Assembly (NCBI GenBank): GCA_003427395.1
Contig: BFEA01000078.1
Location: 1,681,211 to 1,725,177, forward strand
Reading direction: 5' to 3'
DNA length: 43,967 nucleotides
Source: Chara braunii
Lineage: Eukaryota; Streptophyta; Charophyceae; Charales; Characeae
Shown here: positions 1 to 10,269 of the stretch, piece after piece
Numbering within the stretch: position 1 is the first letter of the stretch
Layout of the letters: each line of letters begins with the position of its first letter
Position numbers and translations under genes: made by a program
The notes under the pieces: model-generated
Databases searched by the model: none
Told to the model about the DNA's origin: nothing
The model's input: the letters and a program-made list of their open reading frames with translations, nothing else

Positions 1-524
1 GGAAAGAAAAGGGAGGATGAGAGAGAGGACCTGCTCCTCCCGACCTGCCAGCTGCCTCCCCGTTGTCAGGGGGTAAAACGGAAAATAAAAGAAAAGAAAA
101 GAAGAAAAAGAAAAGAAAAAGAAAACGAAAAACGGGATCTCAGTTTTTTTTGAAAAGTTGTATTTTTTGGTTTGCGCCACTATTGTTTTGGTGGCGGGAA
201 ACAATTTTGTTGCCCTTGAATGTTTTTCTGTAGGTAGTAAGGCACCTAGGCCATGTGCGAGCATTGTTTTAGATTTTTTCATTTATCGAATATTTTTCTA
301 AAATTCATCTAAGTCGGGGTACTTTTTCCACCTCGTTCCGAGTCTGTCGGGATTTGAACTCATGAATTTTCACGAGTTCTTTCCCTACTCCTCCCAACCT
401 GACAAGTGTCCTCCCCGTTTTCAGGGGAGGGCAGAAGAGGGAAGGAGTAGGCTGTTGACAGATAACTGCATGCTCCTGGCTCAAATCACGGCTATGAGCA
501 TTGCAGTTAAGGAGGTTGGGTTTT

Positions 525-556
<32 letters not shown>

Positions 557-1012
557 ATTTATTTTGTGTGAGGACAAGTGACCTCACATGGTGCTACCTC
601 TAGCAGGGGCTGCCAGAGGTAACTGTTAGGCTCCCGTTTTTGAAGAAAGCCTGCAAATTGAAGGGCCACTAAGAAAAAGGCTAGGTACAACCTTTTCCCC
701 GATGTATCTGCCTTGGGACAAGGGTCCAAATACATCAAACTTTAAGGGGTTGAATCTGTCCAACTCTTTATCAGAAAAATAAAAGAAAAAAGGTTTTGGA
801 AATCACAGGAACCCAGCAATCTTGTGAGATTTTGAGATGGCTGGGAAAAAGAAAAAGAAAAATAAACTAGGGCAGTTAAAGAAACTGCCCCACACTAAGG
901 CCGTGGCTGTGGTGCAGCCACAATCAACCCTGGATCCTGGCAAATCAAGGGCTCACAGTGAGCCCGCGATTTTGCCTGGGGGCTGGAGTGACGACCAGCC
1001 CTCCTCAGCCCC

Positions 1013-1019
1013 TATAAAA
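1013..1019 (+). promoter_or_regulatory. TATA box of element A 5' LTR
   Basis: TATAAAA lies in the conserved context CCTATAAAACA about 2.8 kb before the LTR end and is conserved at 9945-9951 in the other LTR. It is the best candidate core promoter for the genomic RNA, with transcription starting some 30 bases downstream. This is inferred from motif and conservation only. Confidence 0.5.
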
Positions 1020-1329
1020 CAGCCAGCTGCCCCCAGCTGCCACACAAAGCATTCGTGCTGTCATTGTGTGACATGCACTTGAGTGCTGCTGGACTACTGA
1101 GGTGCTGCCTGATGCAAGGAGGAGAAGCTGAATGTCTGCAGAGGAGTGCGAAGAGGACGACTAGGCAGCCATAGCTACGGCAGGGAGCACTCTGCTCCTC
1201 TCCTCTGGCTGGTGCTGGTCCCACGGGGCAGACCCAGTGCTCCTGCGGGACTGCGGCAGTGTGGCGCTGTGAGATTTGGGCCTAAGGCCCAAATTTTACC
1301 AATTTTGGCCTGCCATTTTCTCACTCCGG

Positions 1330-1890
1330 TGGGAGAGTGCTGCGGAAATTTTACAGCGGCAATCCCGATTTTTACTGCGTTGGTACCGAAGAGATGGAAA
1401 ATTTCTGCAGCGGCGGCACAAGTTTTTTCTGCGGTGGTACCGAAGTGCTGCCGAATTTCTGCAGCGGCGGCATAATCTTTTTCTGCGATGGTACCGAAGT
1501 GGTGTCGAATTTCTGCAACGGCGGCACAATTTTTTTTTGCGATGGTACCGAAGAGCTGCCGAACTTTTACGGCGGCGACGCAGGTTTTTAAGGCGGTAAT
1601 GCGGAAGCGCTGCCGAATTTTTGCGGCAGTAAGTACGGTTTTAACAACGGTAGTGCGGAAGCGCTACCGAATTTTTGCGGCACGACTCTGGTTTTACAGC
1701 GGTGGTGCGGAAGCGCTGCCAGATTTTTGCGGCAGCAACTCCGGTTTTATCGACGGTAGTGCGGAAGCACTGCCGGATTTTTGCGGTCGCGGTTCTGTTT
1801 TTTTTTACGGTGGTGCGGAAACACCACCGGATTTTTCAGCGGCAGTACCGAATTTTTGCAGCGACGACACTAATTTCACGACGATAACGA
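1330..1890 (+). repeat. 54-bp GC-rich minisatellite inside LTR A (copy 1)
   Basis: About ten degenerate units repeat every 54 bp, with cores such as GGTACCGAAG, GCTGCCGAATTTTTGC and GGCGGC separated by T runs. Since 54 is divisible by 3 and the unit has few stop triplets, long reading frames remain open in more than one forward frame. The encoded peptides are simple 18-residue repeats with no known family resemblance. I read it as non-coding repeat in the transcribed part of the LTR. Confidence 0.8.
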
Positions 1891-3859
1891 AAGTATTTTT
1901 GCACTGAGTGGAGGTGGGACGTTGACACAGAGGAGGTGCGGTAAAGCGGTGTTTCATTTTAAAGTAGCGTGAGCGTGACGCCGCGGAGACGCCGTGCTTT
2001 GGAGCCTAGTGGTGATAACGATAAAACGCCGCCAAATTATTGGAAGGTGATCGAGGCTGAGAGGGTACTTTGGCAAGCGGTCGTCAAAGGGACTGGTGTC
2101 AATCACTTTACTGACAACTGGGTGCAACGACCTTCTCGTCAAAAGGGCGAAAAATTTATATGGTCTTCTTGAGTGTACCGTTCAAACTTCACTCAAGGTC
2201 AGTTGAATGACTTCTTTTCACGCCTGTGTGGACCCGCACTTAGCTTGACCCTGTTCGTTTTAAATATTCAAAAGAAAAGGTAGAGGAAAGTTGTTCAAGT
2301 CCTGCATGTGAATGGAAAAGTTTGACTCGAGTATGGGATTGTGTTGTTTTCTTTTGGACGTGTTTCCTTTGCGGTCTGTGCAGGTAGGTAGAGGGATGCT
2401 TACAAAGGAGATTGATTATGCCTATTTGAGATGAAGAAATGGATTGTCTTCTTTCTACCTTTCACCTGCCTGCTTGTTAAAAAGAACTTGTTGTTTTGAA
2501 AAAAAAACATGTTATTCAACGTGTGTCATAAAATGGATTCTATTGACATAAAGCAGATAAGGTCAAACGGATTTAACTTTTTCCCAAGGATTGACCCATT
2601 TTATCCTGAACGACCTTATCTACCTGTACCTCTTTAAATGATTCTCATTTTCTTTATCTCTTCTGATTTCTTTTCGTCTAAGTTACCCCGGGACTTAGGA
2701 GAAAAAATATATATATATGAAGGCTACCTGCAGTGGATGCATCTAGTATCTCTAGGAAGCATCTTGGGCGGGGGTTCGTTGCTTCAGGAGCCGACCCTGT
2801 TATCGACCCAGAGTGGACCGTTCTAAGGGGGGGCACTTGCCGATTCGGTGGAGATGGTCCAACTTCGGAGATCCGAGTCTAGCGCTCGGACGAGGAGGAG
2901 GAGTACCCCAGACCACTTCCTAGAGGAAGAGGCATGCTTCACATCAAGCAATGTCCCTGATCAAGAATCATGGGCAAGCGGTTTGTCATCCAAAAAGATT
3001 GAAAATGGACGAAGACAAGTATGCTCGTCGAATCTCAGATCGGCGATAGGATGGAATGAATGACTTTGGCAACACGTCTCATCAAGTCAAAACAGAGGTT
3101 GTCTAACTACCATGTTGGCAACATCAATGATAATTTCGATTAGCCAACTTTTCGTTGACAAATGTTTTGATTGTTTTGTGATATTCGATCTGAGGCGGTC
3201 CGATAGTTTTTTATCTTGTGTTATTGAATGTATGAAATGATGATTGGTATTTTTTTTTGTTATCTTTTCATACAGGGAATATTTATTCGTGTCGGCTACG
3301 GTCGATTCCTTTTGATATAATTATATGTATGGTTGTCGTAACTTTCGTTTGACTGTATATTTAAGAGACTAGGATTAATGAAGGGTTTCACGCTTGGTTG
3401 AGACAGTTCTAGTCAACCGACGTCCGCTTCGTACCTAGGAGATTAGCGCCCCGGGGGACGAACGGCGTTGGGTCCACTTGGCGTTAAACAAGCGACTCCT
3501 ATACTGCAGCGAAACGAGCAAACACCCTTGGCTGACCGACCTCTGCGATTGCATCTAAAAACTTTCGCATGTGGGTCAGTAGCTCGGTAGGTATACGCCC
3601 CTAAGGGTGGTGACAGCCCCTTAGGGAAGCAAGCTTATGCATCGCGGGAACCTGTCCTGTTGTAGGGGACCGCGGGATGTATAGCTGGCGCACCCGGCTA
3701 GAGCGGCGAAGGAGCGATGCAAACCCGTTCGTCTCGGTGGTTCGAGGAATGTTATGCGTCGTTCCCGAGTTATCTCTTAAAGATGTTTGTAGATAAACTC
3801 CTGCGTGACATGGCCGGGAGGACCCTCGTTTTCGTGCGAGGGCCGATGCGCTCGACAGA

Positions 3860-3876
3860 TGGCGTCGTTGTCAAGG
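3860..3876 (+). other. Primer-binding site of element A (tRNA-Asp-like)
   Basis: Two bases after the LTR end the sequence reads TGGCGTCGTTGTCAAGG. The complement of the plant tRNA-Asp(GUC) 3' end is TGGCGCCGTTGCCGGGG, which matches at 13 of 17 positions. Position and sequence together support minus-strand priming by tRNA-Asp. Confidence 0.7.
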
Positions 3877-4166
3877 ATAACGGCAAACTACCGTTGTCCC
3901 TGGTGGAACGACACTCGGGTAATATAATTTTTAGCAATGGATATTTAAGTAAATGATTTTGAATGATTTTATCATTTTGAAATGGTATAGGACCTATATG
4001 TATATGTATATATATATATATTACTAGATATGGATATAATTTTTCTTTTGATTTATTTACTCATTTCATTATGTAGATGTTACAAATTTTAAGATATTGA
4101 ACTATCAAGATTATGGGTTTTAATGAGGTTTTGATCTAGATAGTTATATTCGATTATTGGTAAGTT

Positions 4167-4844
4167 GTGTGTCTCTTGCACGCTAAAACGATGACAAAGG
4201 GAACGTTCGACTGTATGTGTCCTCTCTTCAAAGGCATCGAGGTTGCCGAATTCTTAGAAACTTTTCAGAACTTGGCATCATTGATGCTTTGGGAGGAACA
4301 TCAAAAGTTTCTTTTTATTCTAAACTTTGTCATCGAAAGGTTGAAATTTGACGTCGGACTTTTTTCGCGGGCTTCTGCAACTTGGGCTGAATTTGAAAGG
4401 TTAATGGTCGCCAAGTTTACGGAGTGACCCAAAGAGGAGAATGATAAGGGAAAAAGAAAGTTACTTCAAATAGGTGGCGAGGAGCAGAATGAGTCCGATC
4501 AGTTGGAACGACCTCGTAAGCTCACTAAGGTTGAGAGAGTTGCGCGTAACTTGGTTCAAGGAGGTCAAGGAACCAATCGTCGGGACAGGGGAGTTGGAAG
4601 TGTAAGACCGTGTGAATCTCAGGTAGATATTCCAACCACTTCGTGTGTCAATTCGCCAGCTCATATGCATGGTGAACGACTAAGTAAGAAGGAAAGAAGG
4701 AGGAAGACTTTAACTTATTACAAGTCTTTGAAATGTATTTATTGTGCTCTAAGTGGTCATAGTATAAAATTTTGCATACGTTTCAAATTGGATGTAGAAA
4801 AATGTATTGTTAGTAAAATCGAAGAGGGGATTTGGCTTGACTAG
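4167..4844 (+). pseudogene. gag: Element A gag (retrotransposon capsid/nucleocapsid), broken
   Basis: The first part resembles the Ty3-type gag capsid domain: FKGIEVAEFLETFQNLAS, then a hydrophobic stretch and FERLMVAKF. A TGA at 4425-4427 interrupts the frame, which then stays open to 4844. That second part is basic and holds a CCHC zinc knuckle, C-x2-C-x4-H-x4-C, at 4734-4775. The frame opens with GTG; the first ATG is at 4191, so the true start may lie upstream in decayed sequence. Gag would assemble the virus-like particle and bind element RNA. A relative is present on the - strand in element B. No pol follows. A damaged copy is the best reading. Confidence 0.7.
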
Positions 4845-5530
4845 ACGAACTCTCCGATCATCCTGGTTGAAGGGGATAAGAGAAGTATTAGAGATTTAAT
4901 AGTTGAGCGAATGTGGAATAGGATTACGAAATCAAATTAGGTAGTATAGAGTGAGACTGACGTTCCATCTACTTTTCTGTTATGGCCTGGAAAAATGAAC
5001 GCGATGAGTGGAAGCGAAGGTGGTCATCAAGATAGAGATATATCGAATCTATAAAGGATAGTTCACCTCCTAGAACTGAGGGATGCAGAAAGGAAAGTCT
5101 ACCAACTTTGTCTCCACTTTTCTGGACAAATTTGAGCAACATTCGTCCAGAGTAGGAGGAGCTTATCCGTGGGGTAACCGGCATATCAGATTGGGCCAGG
5201 ATTCGATCAAATTTCAACGGAGGAAATTACAATCAGACGCTTCGTGTGCAACTTCGCTTGATGCAATCTGAGAGGCAAGGTCGAACTGGAAAAAGAAAAG
5301 AGGGTTCAACCCTCACTTCAATACTCTCAGAAGTAAGGGGAAGGATGAGTGAGATAAGGAAAAAATAGTCAGTAATTGATTTGCCTCCCATGAGTAGAAA
5401 AAACAAGAAAGTCTGTATGAATAAACTCTCTACGAGAGTTGCTCAGAAGGAGGAATCCTGCCAGTTGCGATCTCAAGGACGAGAACATCGACGAATGGAG
5501 AGAGGGAGAAAGTACTGAAAGAACATTGTG

Positions 5531-5572
5531 TGTAAAAGTTGTGGTAGAGTCGGGCATACTCCAAGTAGGTGT
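5531..5572 (+). pseudogene. Second CCHC zinc knuckle of element A gag
   Basis: The reading CKSCGRVGHTPSRC fits C-x2-C-x4-H-x4-C exactly. It is in a different frame from the knuckle at 4734-4775, so at least one frameshift separates them. It closely resembles the knuckle of element B (CACCGKTGHTPHRC), which supports common ancestry of the two elements. The stretch from 4845 to 5530 is probably decayed gag with no clean frame. Confidence 0.65.
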
Positions 5573-5599
5573 AAGGGGTCGAAAGTCGACGAAAAATAA

Positions 5600-6590
5600 G
5601 TCGTTTAATTTCTGATTCAATTTTTTTTACAAATTTTGTGTGGGATCATTATTTGTTTTGTTTCGATCTCTCCTAAACAGATTTTGAGAGAGGCCATTTC
5701 AAAAATATTTTATCTAAGTTTGTGGAACTTCACTATGTTCGATATTATTTGTTGATGTATTTGCCATCATGGACAAGTGCAGGAATACACGATCTCTTCT
5801 TTAGATCAACCTGACTCTTGGTCGAGATAGTTTCGAATTTGCCTTATGAATGTGATAATTATAGAAGTGTAATTCGTAAATTTATATGTGTGTTAAATAC
5901 ATATATATATTTTTATAAAACATGTATTGAGTTATGTATGTATTTGAGATCTTATCGTGTCATGGTGTTAATGCGATAAAACTGTGAGCTCTGTAGGTGA
6001 AAGTGAGGCCTGCGCCGGAGTTATACTCCTGGTCCATAATAGGATGTTGTCATCCGGATCCTATGTGGTTAAAGGAAGGAAGACTACACTATCATTGAAA
6101 GGGATGAAGGTGTGGAAGATGCTCATCAATTTTGATGGTGGCCGGGGTAGTTACTGCTAAAAATGTTGGGTTTGGATTTACCACCCAAGCTTGATTGTTT
6201 TTACTGGGTCCACCTTGCTGGGGAAGAAGGTGAGCTGGTAACTCATATCGGATTTAGTAAGGGTTGGGCCACCCTGTTCATACTGATAGATTGCAAAGTA
6301 TTTAAAGCGCCGGAATCGGAGAGAATGTGGCGAGGCTCGAATCTAAAGCGGGGCTTGATGTCGAAATGTTATCCCTTGATAAGGATTACACCACTCCTCG
6401 ACGCATATCATAGAAAGATCGATAACATTTGACATGGTATAAAGTATAGTAAATGTCACAGTAGTAATTTCATGTCGCAGCTTATATATATATTTAAGAA
6501 AAAAAAAAAAAAAAAAAAAGTTTGTCTGTGATAGTATAAGTTGTCTTAAACGGCGTTCTCCTTCATTTTAATTATTAGATGAAATTTAAG
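5600..6590 (+). other. Element A interior with no recognisable pol
   Basis: I looked for the retropepsin D-[ST]-G, the RT YXDD box, RNase H and integrase HHCC/DDE motifs in all frames and saw none. An 89-codon open frame at 6163-6432 (starting MLGLDLPPKLDCFYW) has no family I recognise. A TA-rich tract lies near 5895-5920 and a poly(A) run at 6499-6519. This supports a non-autonomous element rather than a merely frameshifted one. Confidence 0.5.
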
Positions 6591-7340
6591 GAGCAGGTCT
6601 GCGACTAGGCAATTCGTCTTGATCAACCTTCTCTCTAAAGATGGAATGAAGAGAAGTCCGTCTGCGGGTCTCCTTTGATCTTTAAAGATTATATCTGCGG
6701 CAGAGCAATCTGTCTTGATCAGATTTCTTTTCAAAGATTTATTGAGAGGAGTTCGTCTGCAGCAGGGAAACCTGTCTTGATCAACGTTCTGCTCTCAACT
6801 TTAGGTGGAAAGGAACTTGTCTGCGGCAGGGGAACCTGTCTTGANNNNNNNNNNNNNNNNNNNNNNNNNNNNNNNNNNNNNNNNNNNNNNNNNNNNNNNN
6901 NNNNNNNNNNNNNNAAAGGAACTTGTCTGCGGCAGGGGAACCTGTCTTGATCGACATTTTCTTCTGAGTGACAGCAGTTCGTCTGCAGCAGGGAAACCTG
7001 TCTTGATCAGCGTTCTGCTATCAACTTTAGGTAGAGAGGAGATGCCTGCAGCAGGGAAACCTGTCTTGATCAGAGTTCTCCCTCGATCTTTGAAGGGTAT
7101 ATCTGCGGCAGAGCAATTTGTCTTGATCAGATTTTTTTTCGAAGATTAATTAAGAGCATTTTGTCTGCGGCAGGGAAACCTGTCTTGATCAGCGTTTTGT
7201 TCTCAACTTAAGAGAGAGAAGAGTTCATCTGCGGCGGGGTAACTGTCTTGCTCAGTGTTCTCTTCCAAAAGTAAGGAGTTCGTCTTCTTCGTCCTTTGAA
7301 GAGTTTGCTTGCGACAGGGAGACTTGTTTTGATCAAGTGC
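6590..7340 (+). repeat. Minisatellite of roughly 70-90 bp units before the 3' LTR of element A
   Basis: Units share TCTGCGGCAGGGAAACCTG followed by TCTTGATCA, with variable A/T-rich spacers. At least eight can be followed across the tract. A 70-base gap of N (6845-6914) lies inside it, and the sequence on both sides of the gap repeats the same unit. The real copy number is therefore uncertain. Confidence 0.8.
6845..6914. other. Assembly gap (70 N)
   Basis: This is a run of 70 unknown bases inside the minisatellite. The reading frames that appear to cross it are not real evidence of coding. Its true size is unknown. Confidence 0.98.
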
Positions 7341-7725
7341 GCTCCTCAAGGACTTATATGAAAAGAAAGGGGTTGCGACATGAATTATTACTTGGTTAAG
7401 ATGTGATATTGAGTAAAAATATATACTTTAAGATCATTCAGACTTTATCCGAACAGCTTCCAGAAGGTTAGTATGTCTCGAGAGACCCGTCAGGGGGTTA
7501 ATCCTGTCTTTTTCGAATAAATTATAGTATCAACCAAATGGATGTAGCTTGAAACTAGTCAGAGGATTTCTGGTACCACTCTAAGAAAATAAAAATTCCT
7601 TGAGTGGTTGTCTATGGAAGAAGGTTTCGGCTTAGCTCCAAGCGGATTATGGAATTGTTGTGTATTGTGATCATTTTATAAAGCTCTGACCTCTATTTTG
7701 ATGGCGAACGACAGGGACGTCGTTC

Positions 7726-7743
7726 AATGGGGTCTGGGAATGT
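7726..7743 (+). other. Polypurine-type tract of element A
   Basis: The sequence CAATGGGGTCTGGGAATGT lies immediately before the 3' LTR start TGTCGGGG, where plus-strand priming is expected. It is only partly purine. The upstream block GACGTCGTTCAATGGGGTC has a close match at the equivalent place in element B (GACGTCGTTTAATAGGGTC, - strand just right of 28183), which supports a conserved function. Confidence 0.55.
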
Positions 7744-7749
7744 TGTCGG

Positions 7750-7777
7750 GGCAAATACCCTGACAAGGGTATTTGCC
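7750..7777. promoter_or_regulatory. Perfect 12-bp hairpin at the LTR A start
   Basis: GGCAAATACCCT and AGGGTATTTGCC form a perfect 12-bp stem around GACA, beginning six bases after the LTR start. A near-identical hairpin occupies the matching place in element B. A role in integration, transcription or RNA folding is possible but not shown. Confidence 0.7.
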
Positions 7778-7896
7778 GGGGGTTTTCAACGCCGAACGCT
7801 GTCCGAGTTTTTTTAAGCTTAATTGCAAAACTTGATGAGATTGATGTTTGTCAAAAGTTTATTCAGACCAACCCTATAATTGAGATACATAAAATC

Positions 7897-7920
7897 TGAC
7901 GTCGTTGACGTATGACGTCA
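7897..7920 (+). promoter_or_regulatory. TGACG cluster in U3 of LTR A (as-1-like)
   Basis: TGACG occurs at 7897, 7906 and 7913, the last as the palindrome TGACGTCA. Paired TGACG motifs are the core of plant as-1 elements bound by TGA-class bZIP factors. The site lies about 150 bases into the LTR, where an enhancer would be expected. Regulation is inferred from the motif alone. Confidence 0.4.
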
Positions 7921-8585
7921 TTGGCGTTCGATCGAAACTGCGGGAGTCAGCGGTACGACTTGTCGTCCGCGGTTCCCGATAAGGTCGCAATGGTGTGCGG
8001 TCATGGAAGGACGAAAGCTAGACCTAATCTACGTAAAATAATACCGCGCGACAGCTAAACAGCGGGATTCAGAGTCCAAGAAGGCTAAAAAGAAGGATGC
8101 GCCAGATATAGAGCCGCTTCGCAGAGGGAATAGGTATAAGGGGTTTTATTTCTTGAACCGCGAGGTCTGCTCCGAGCGAAGAGGCAATGCCGTATCTAGA
8201 GCCTTAAAAGGCTAGCCGCGGCGCCATCAAGGTTAGTCATCCAATGAATGGGCGGCAGCGTGAGTACGGCGGGACCAGGAGGCCGTCGTGCCGACAGCGG
8301 TGCAGCTGACTTTGAAAAGGGAGGCCGACGAGACCTGCCTATGGTTAAGGTTGGGTAGCCTGCTGGGAAGCTACCCAGGTAGCAGGCTTAGTTTCCGTAA
8401 AAAGGAGCTAGCCCAATAGGTTACCGTGCCAAATTTTCACCCAGCAGATGATGGGATCGAGCCGGCGATAAGCAGTCTGGGCTAGCTCCTTTTCTTTTGG
8501 AGCTGCCCACTGCACCAGCATGAAGCGCGGCCATTCTCGGCCGCGAGATCATCAAATCTCACGGCCAGGAACAGCTGCGTGGCTG

Positions 8586-8646
8586 TAGCATAGCCCCTGC
8601 GCAAGGATGACACGCATAAATAAAGAAAACGGCCCAGAATTTTTTC
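8586..8646 (+). pseudogene. U6 snRNA 3' domain relic within LTR A
   Basis: The segment 8586-8616 matches plant U6 snRNA from the AGC triad through the intramolecular stem-loop, with one visible difference (AGCATAGCC for AGCATGGCC). The following CATAAATAAAGAAAACGGCCCAG resembles the plant U6 3' end, and it runs into a T6 tract like a Pol III terminator. The 5' part of U6, including the ACAGAGA box, is missing or unrecognisable. No plant U6 USE or TATA promoter is apparent upstream. It is probably a pseudogene fragment carried in the retrotransposon. Confidence 0.75.
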
Positions 8647-8756
8647 AATTCCCCTAAGGGAATAGAACCTGGGTCTATAAATCGGTGGGGCAGGGGGGAA
8701 CGCCTGCCAGGCTGGCGTAGTCTACAGTGGTCGTTGGCTTATGCGAACGGTAATCC

Positions 8757-8780
8757 AAAAAAAAAAAAAAAAAAAAAAAA
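8757..8780 (+). repeat. Poly(A) run in LTR A
   Basis: A run of more than 20 A follows GGTAATCC. With the U6-like segment upstream it could be the tail of a retroposed chimera, but 110 bases separate them and no flanking duplication is evident. On the - strand a box-B-like GGTTCTATTCC sits at about 8664-8674; I could not confirm a tRNA or SINE. Confidence 0.4.
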
Positions 8781-9285
8781 CCCAATGGAGAGATAGGTGT
8801 CATTGCTGAAGCAAGGGCCACCACTCCAGAGGCTGCACAAGGCAAACAATGCCTCTGCTGTCGAAGAAAACAGTCTCTTTAGACGGTGTGGGAACACGAT
8901 AGCTCCCACCTTATGGTGCCACATAAAAAGGAAAAAGAAGGGAGGATGAGAGAGAGGACCTGCTCCTCCCGGCCTGCCAACTGCCTCCCCGTTGTCGGGG
9001 AGGTAAGAAGCAAAAGAAAAGAAAAAAAAAGAAAAAAAAAAAAAAAAAAAAAACGAAAAACAGGATCTGAGTTTTTTTAGAAACGTTGTATTTTTTGGTT
9101 TGCGCCACTATTTCTTTGGTGGCGTAAAACAATTTTGTTGGCCTTGAAGTTTTTTCTGTCGGTAGTCAGGCATCTAGGCCATGTGCATGAATTGGTTAAC
9201 ATTTTTTTATTTATCAAATATTTTTCTAAAATTCATCAAAGTCGGGGTACTTTTTGCACCCCGTTCCGAGCCTGTCGGGATTTAA

Positions 9286-9548
9286 ACTCGTGAATTTTCA
9301 CGAGTTTTTTCCCTACTCCTCCTAACGTGACAACTGTCCTCCCCGTTTTCAGGGGAGGGCAGCAGAGGGAAGGAGTAGGCTGTTGACAAATAGCTGCATG
9401 CTCCTGGCTCAAATCACGGCCAGGAGCATTGCAGTTAAGGAGGTTGGGGTTTTTCTTTTATTTTCTTCTTTTTTCTTTTCTTTTTTTTATTTTCTGTGAG
9501 GACATTTGTCCTCACGTGGTGCTACCTCTGGCAGGGGCTGCCAGAGGT
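9286..9548. repeat. Series of four perfect hairpins in LTR A
   Basis: Stems are ACTCGTGA/TCACGAGT (9286-9305), TGCTCCTGGC/GCCAGGAGCA (9399-9428), GTGAGGACA/TGTCCTCAC (9496-9515) and ACCTCTGGCAG/CTGCCAGAGGT (9524-9548). All are perfectly paired here, whereas the same places in the 5' LTR (about 357-620) carry mismatches. They lie 400-650 bases upstream of the TATA box. Confidence 0.75.
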
Positions 9549-9944
9549 AACTGTCAGGCAACTGTTTTTGAAGGGAGCCTGGAAATTGAAGGGGCACTAA
9601 GGAAAAGGCTAGGTAAAGCCTTTTCCTTGTTGTACCTGCCCTGGGAAAAGGGTCCAGATACATCAGCCTTTCCCTTTTTGTATCTCAGAGTCTCCAACCC
9701 CTTATCAGAAAAATAAAAGAAAAAAGGTTTTGGAAATGGCAGGAACCCAGCAATCGTGAGATTCCGAGATGGCTGGGGAAAAAAATAAAAATAAAAAAAT
9801 AGGGCAGTTAAAGAAACTGTCCCACACTAAGGCTGTGGCTGTGGTGGGACCACAGTCAACCTTGGATCCTGGCAGATCAAGTGCTCGTTGTGAGCCCGCG
9901 ATTTTGCCTGGGGGATGGAGTGACGACCAACCCTCCTCAGGCCC

Positions 9945-9951
9945 TATAAAA
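9945..9951 (+). promoter_or_regulatory. TATA box of element A 3' LTR
   Basis: TATAAAA in the context CCCTATAAAACA corresponds exactly to the motif at 1013-1019. As part of a 3' LTR it could drive read-through transcription into the U6-like cluster downstream. Confidence 0.5.
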
Positions 9952-10269
9952 CACCCAGCTGTCCCCAGCTGCCACACAAAGCATTCGTGCTGTCATTGCG
10001 TGACGTGCACTTGAGTGCTGTTGGGCTGCTGAGTTGCTGCCTGAGGCAAGGAGGAGAAGCTGGAGATCTGCACAGGAGCGAGAAGAGGACGACTAGGCAG
10101 CCATAGCAAAGGCAGGGAGCACTCTGCTCCTCTCCTCTGGCTGGTGCTGGTCCCACGGGACAGACCCAGTGGTACTGCGGGACTGCGGCAGTGCGGCACT
10201 GTGAGATTTGGTCCTGGGGCCCAAATTTTACCAATTTTGGCTTGCCATTTTCTTATTGTGGTGGGGAAA

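Larger units (their letters stand above)
1..3857 (+). repeat. 5' LTR of element A (3' part only)
   Basis: The segment aligns nearly collinearly with about 8929-12682, with scattered substitutions and small indels. Shared landmarks are the hairpin series, the TATA motif, the 54-bp minisatellite and the common terminus GCTCGACA at 3857. The U3 start lies left of the window. The two LTRs differ at many sites, so the insertion is not very recent. Confidence 0.85.

Noticed and set aside
345-362. tRNA T-loop-like sequence on the - strand (GAGTTCAAATCCC)
   Set aside because: The arms do not pair as a T stem, there is no anticodon or acceptor arm, and the other LTR copy is changed at the key base. 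The nearby ACTCGTGA hairpin explains the conservation better.
837-1082. 81-codon frame starting MAGKKKKKNK, also at 9769-10014 and 22636-22881
   Set aside because: It is conserved only as part of LTR A, spans the TATA box and matches no family. The third copy is an artefact.
6675-7149. Frames crossing the run of N
   Set aside because: They pass through unknown bases and tandem repeats; no coding evidence.
8510-8780. tRNA-derived SINE with poly(A) tail
   Set aside because: A box-B-like motif is present on the opposite strand to the poly(A) run and no convincing box A or target duplication was found.
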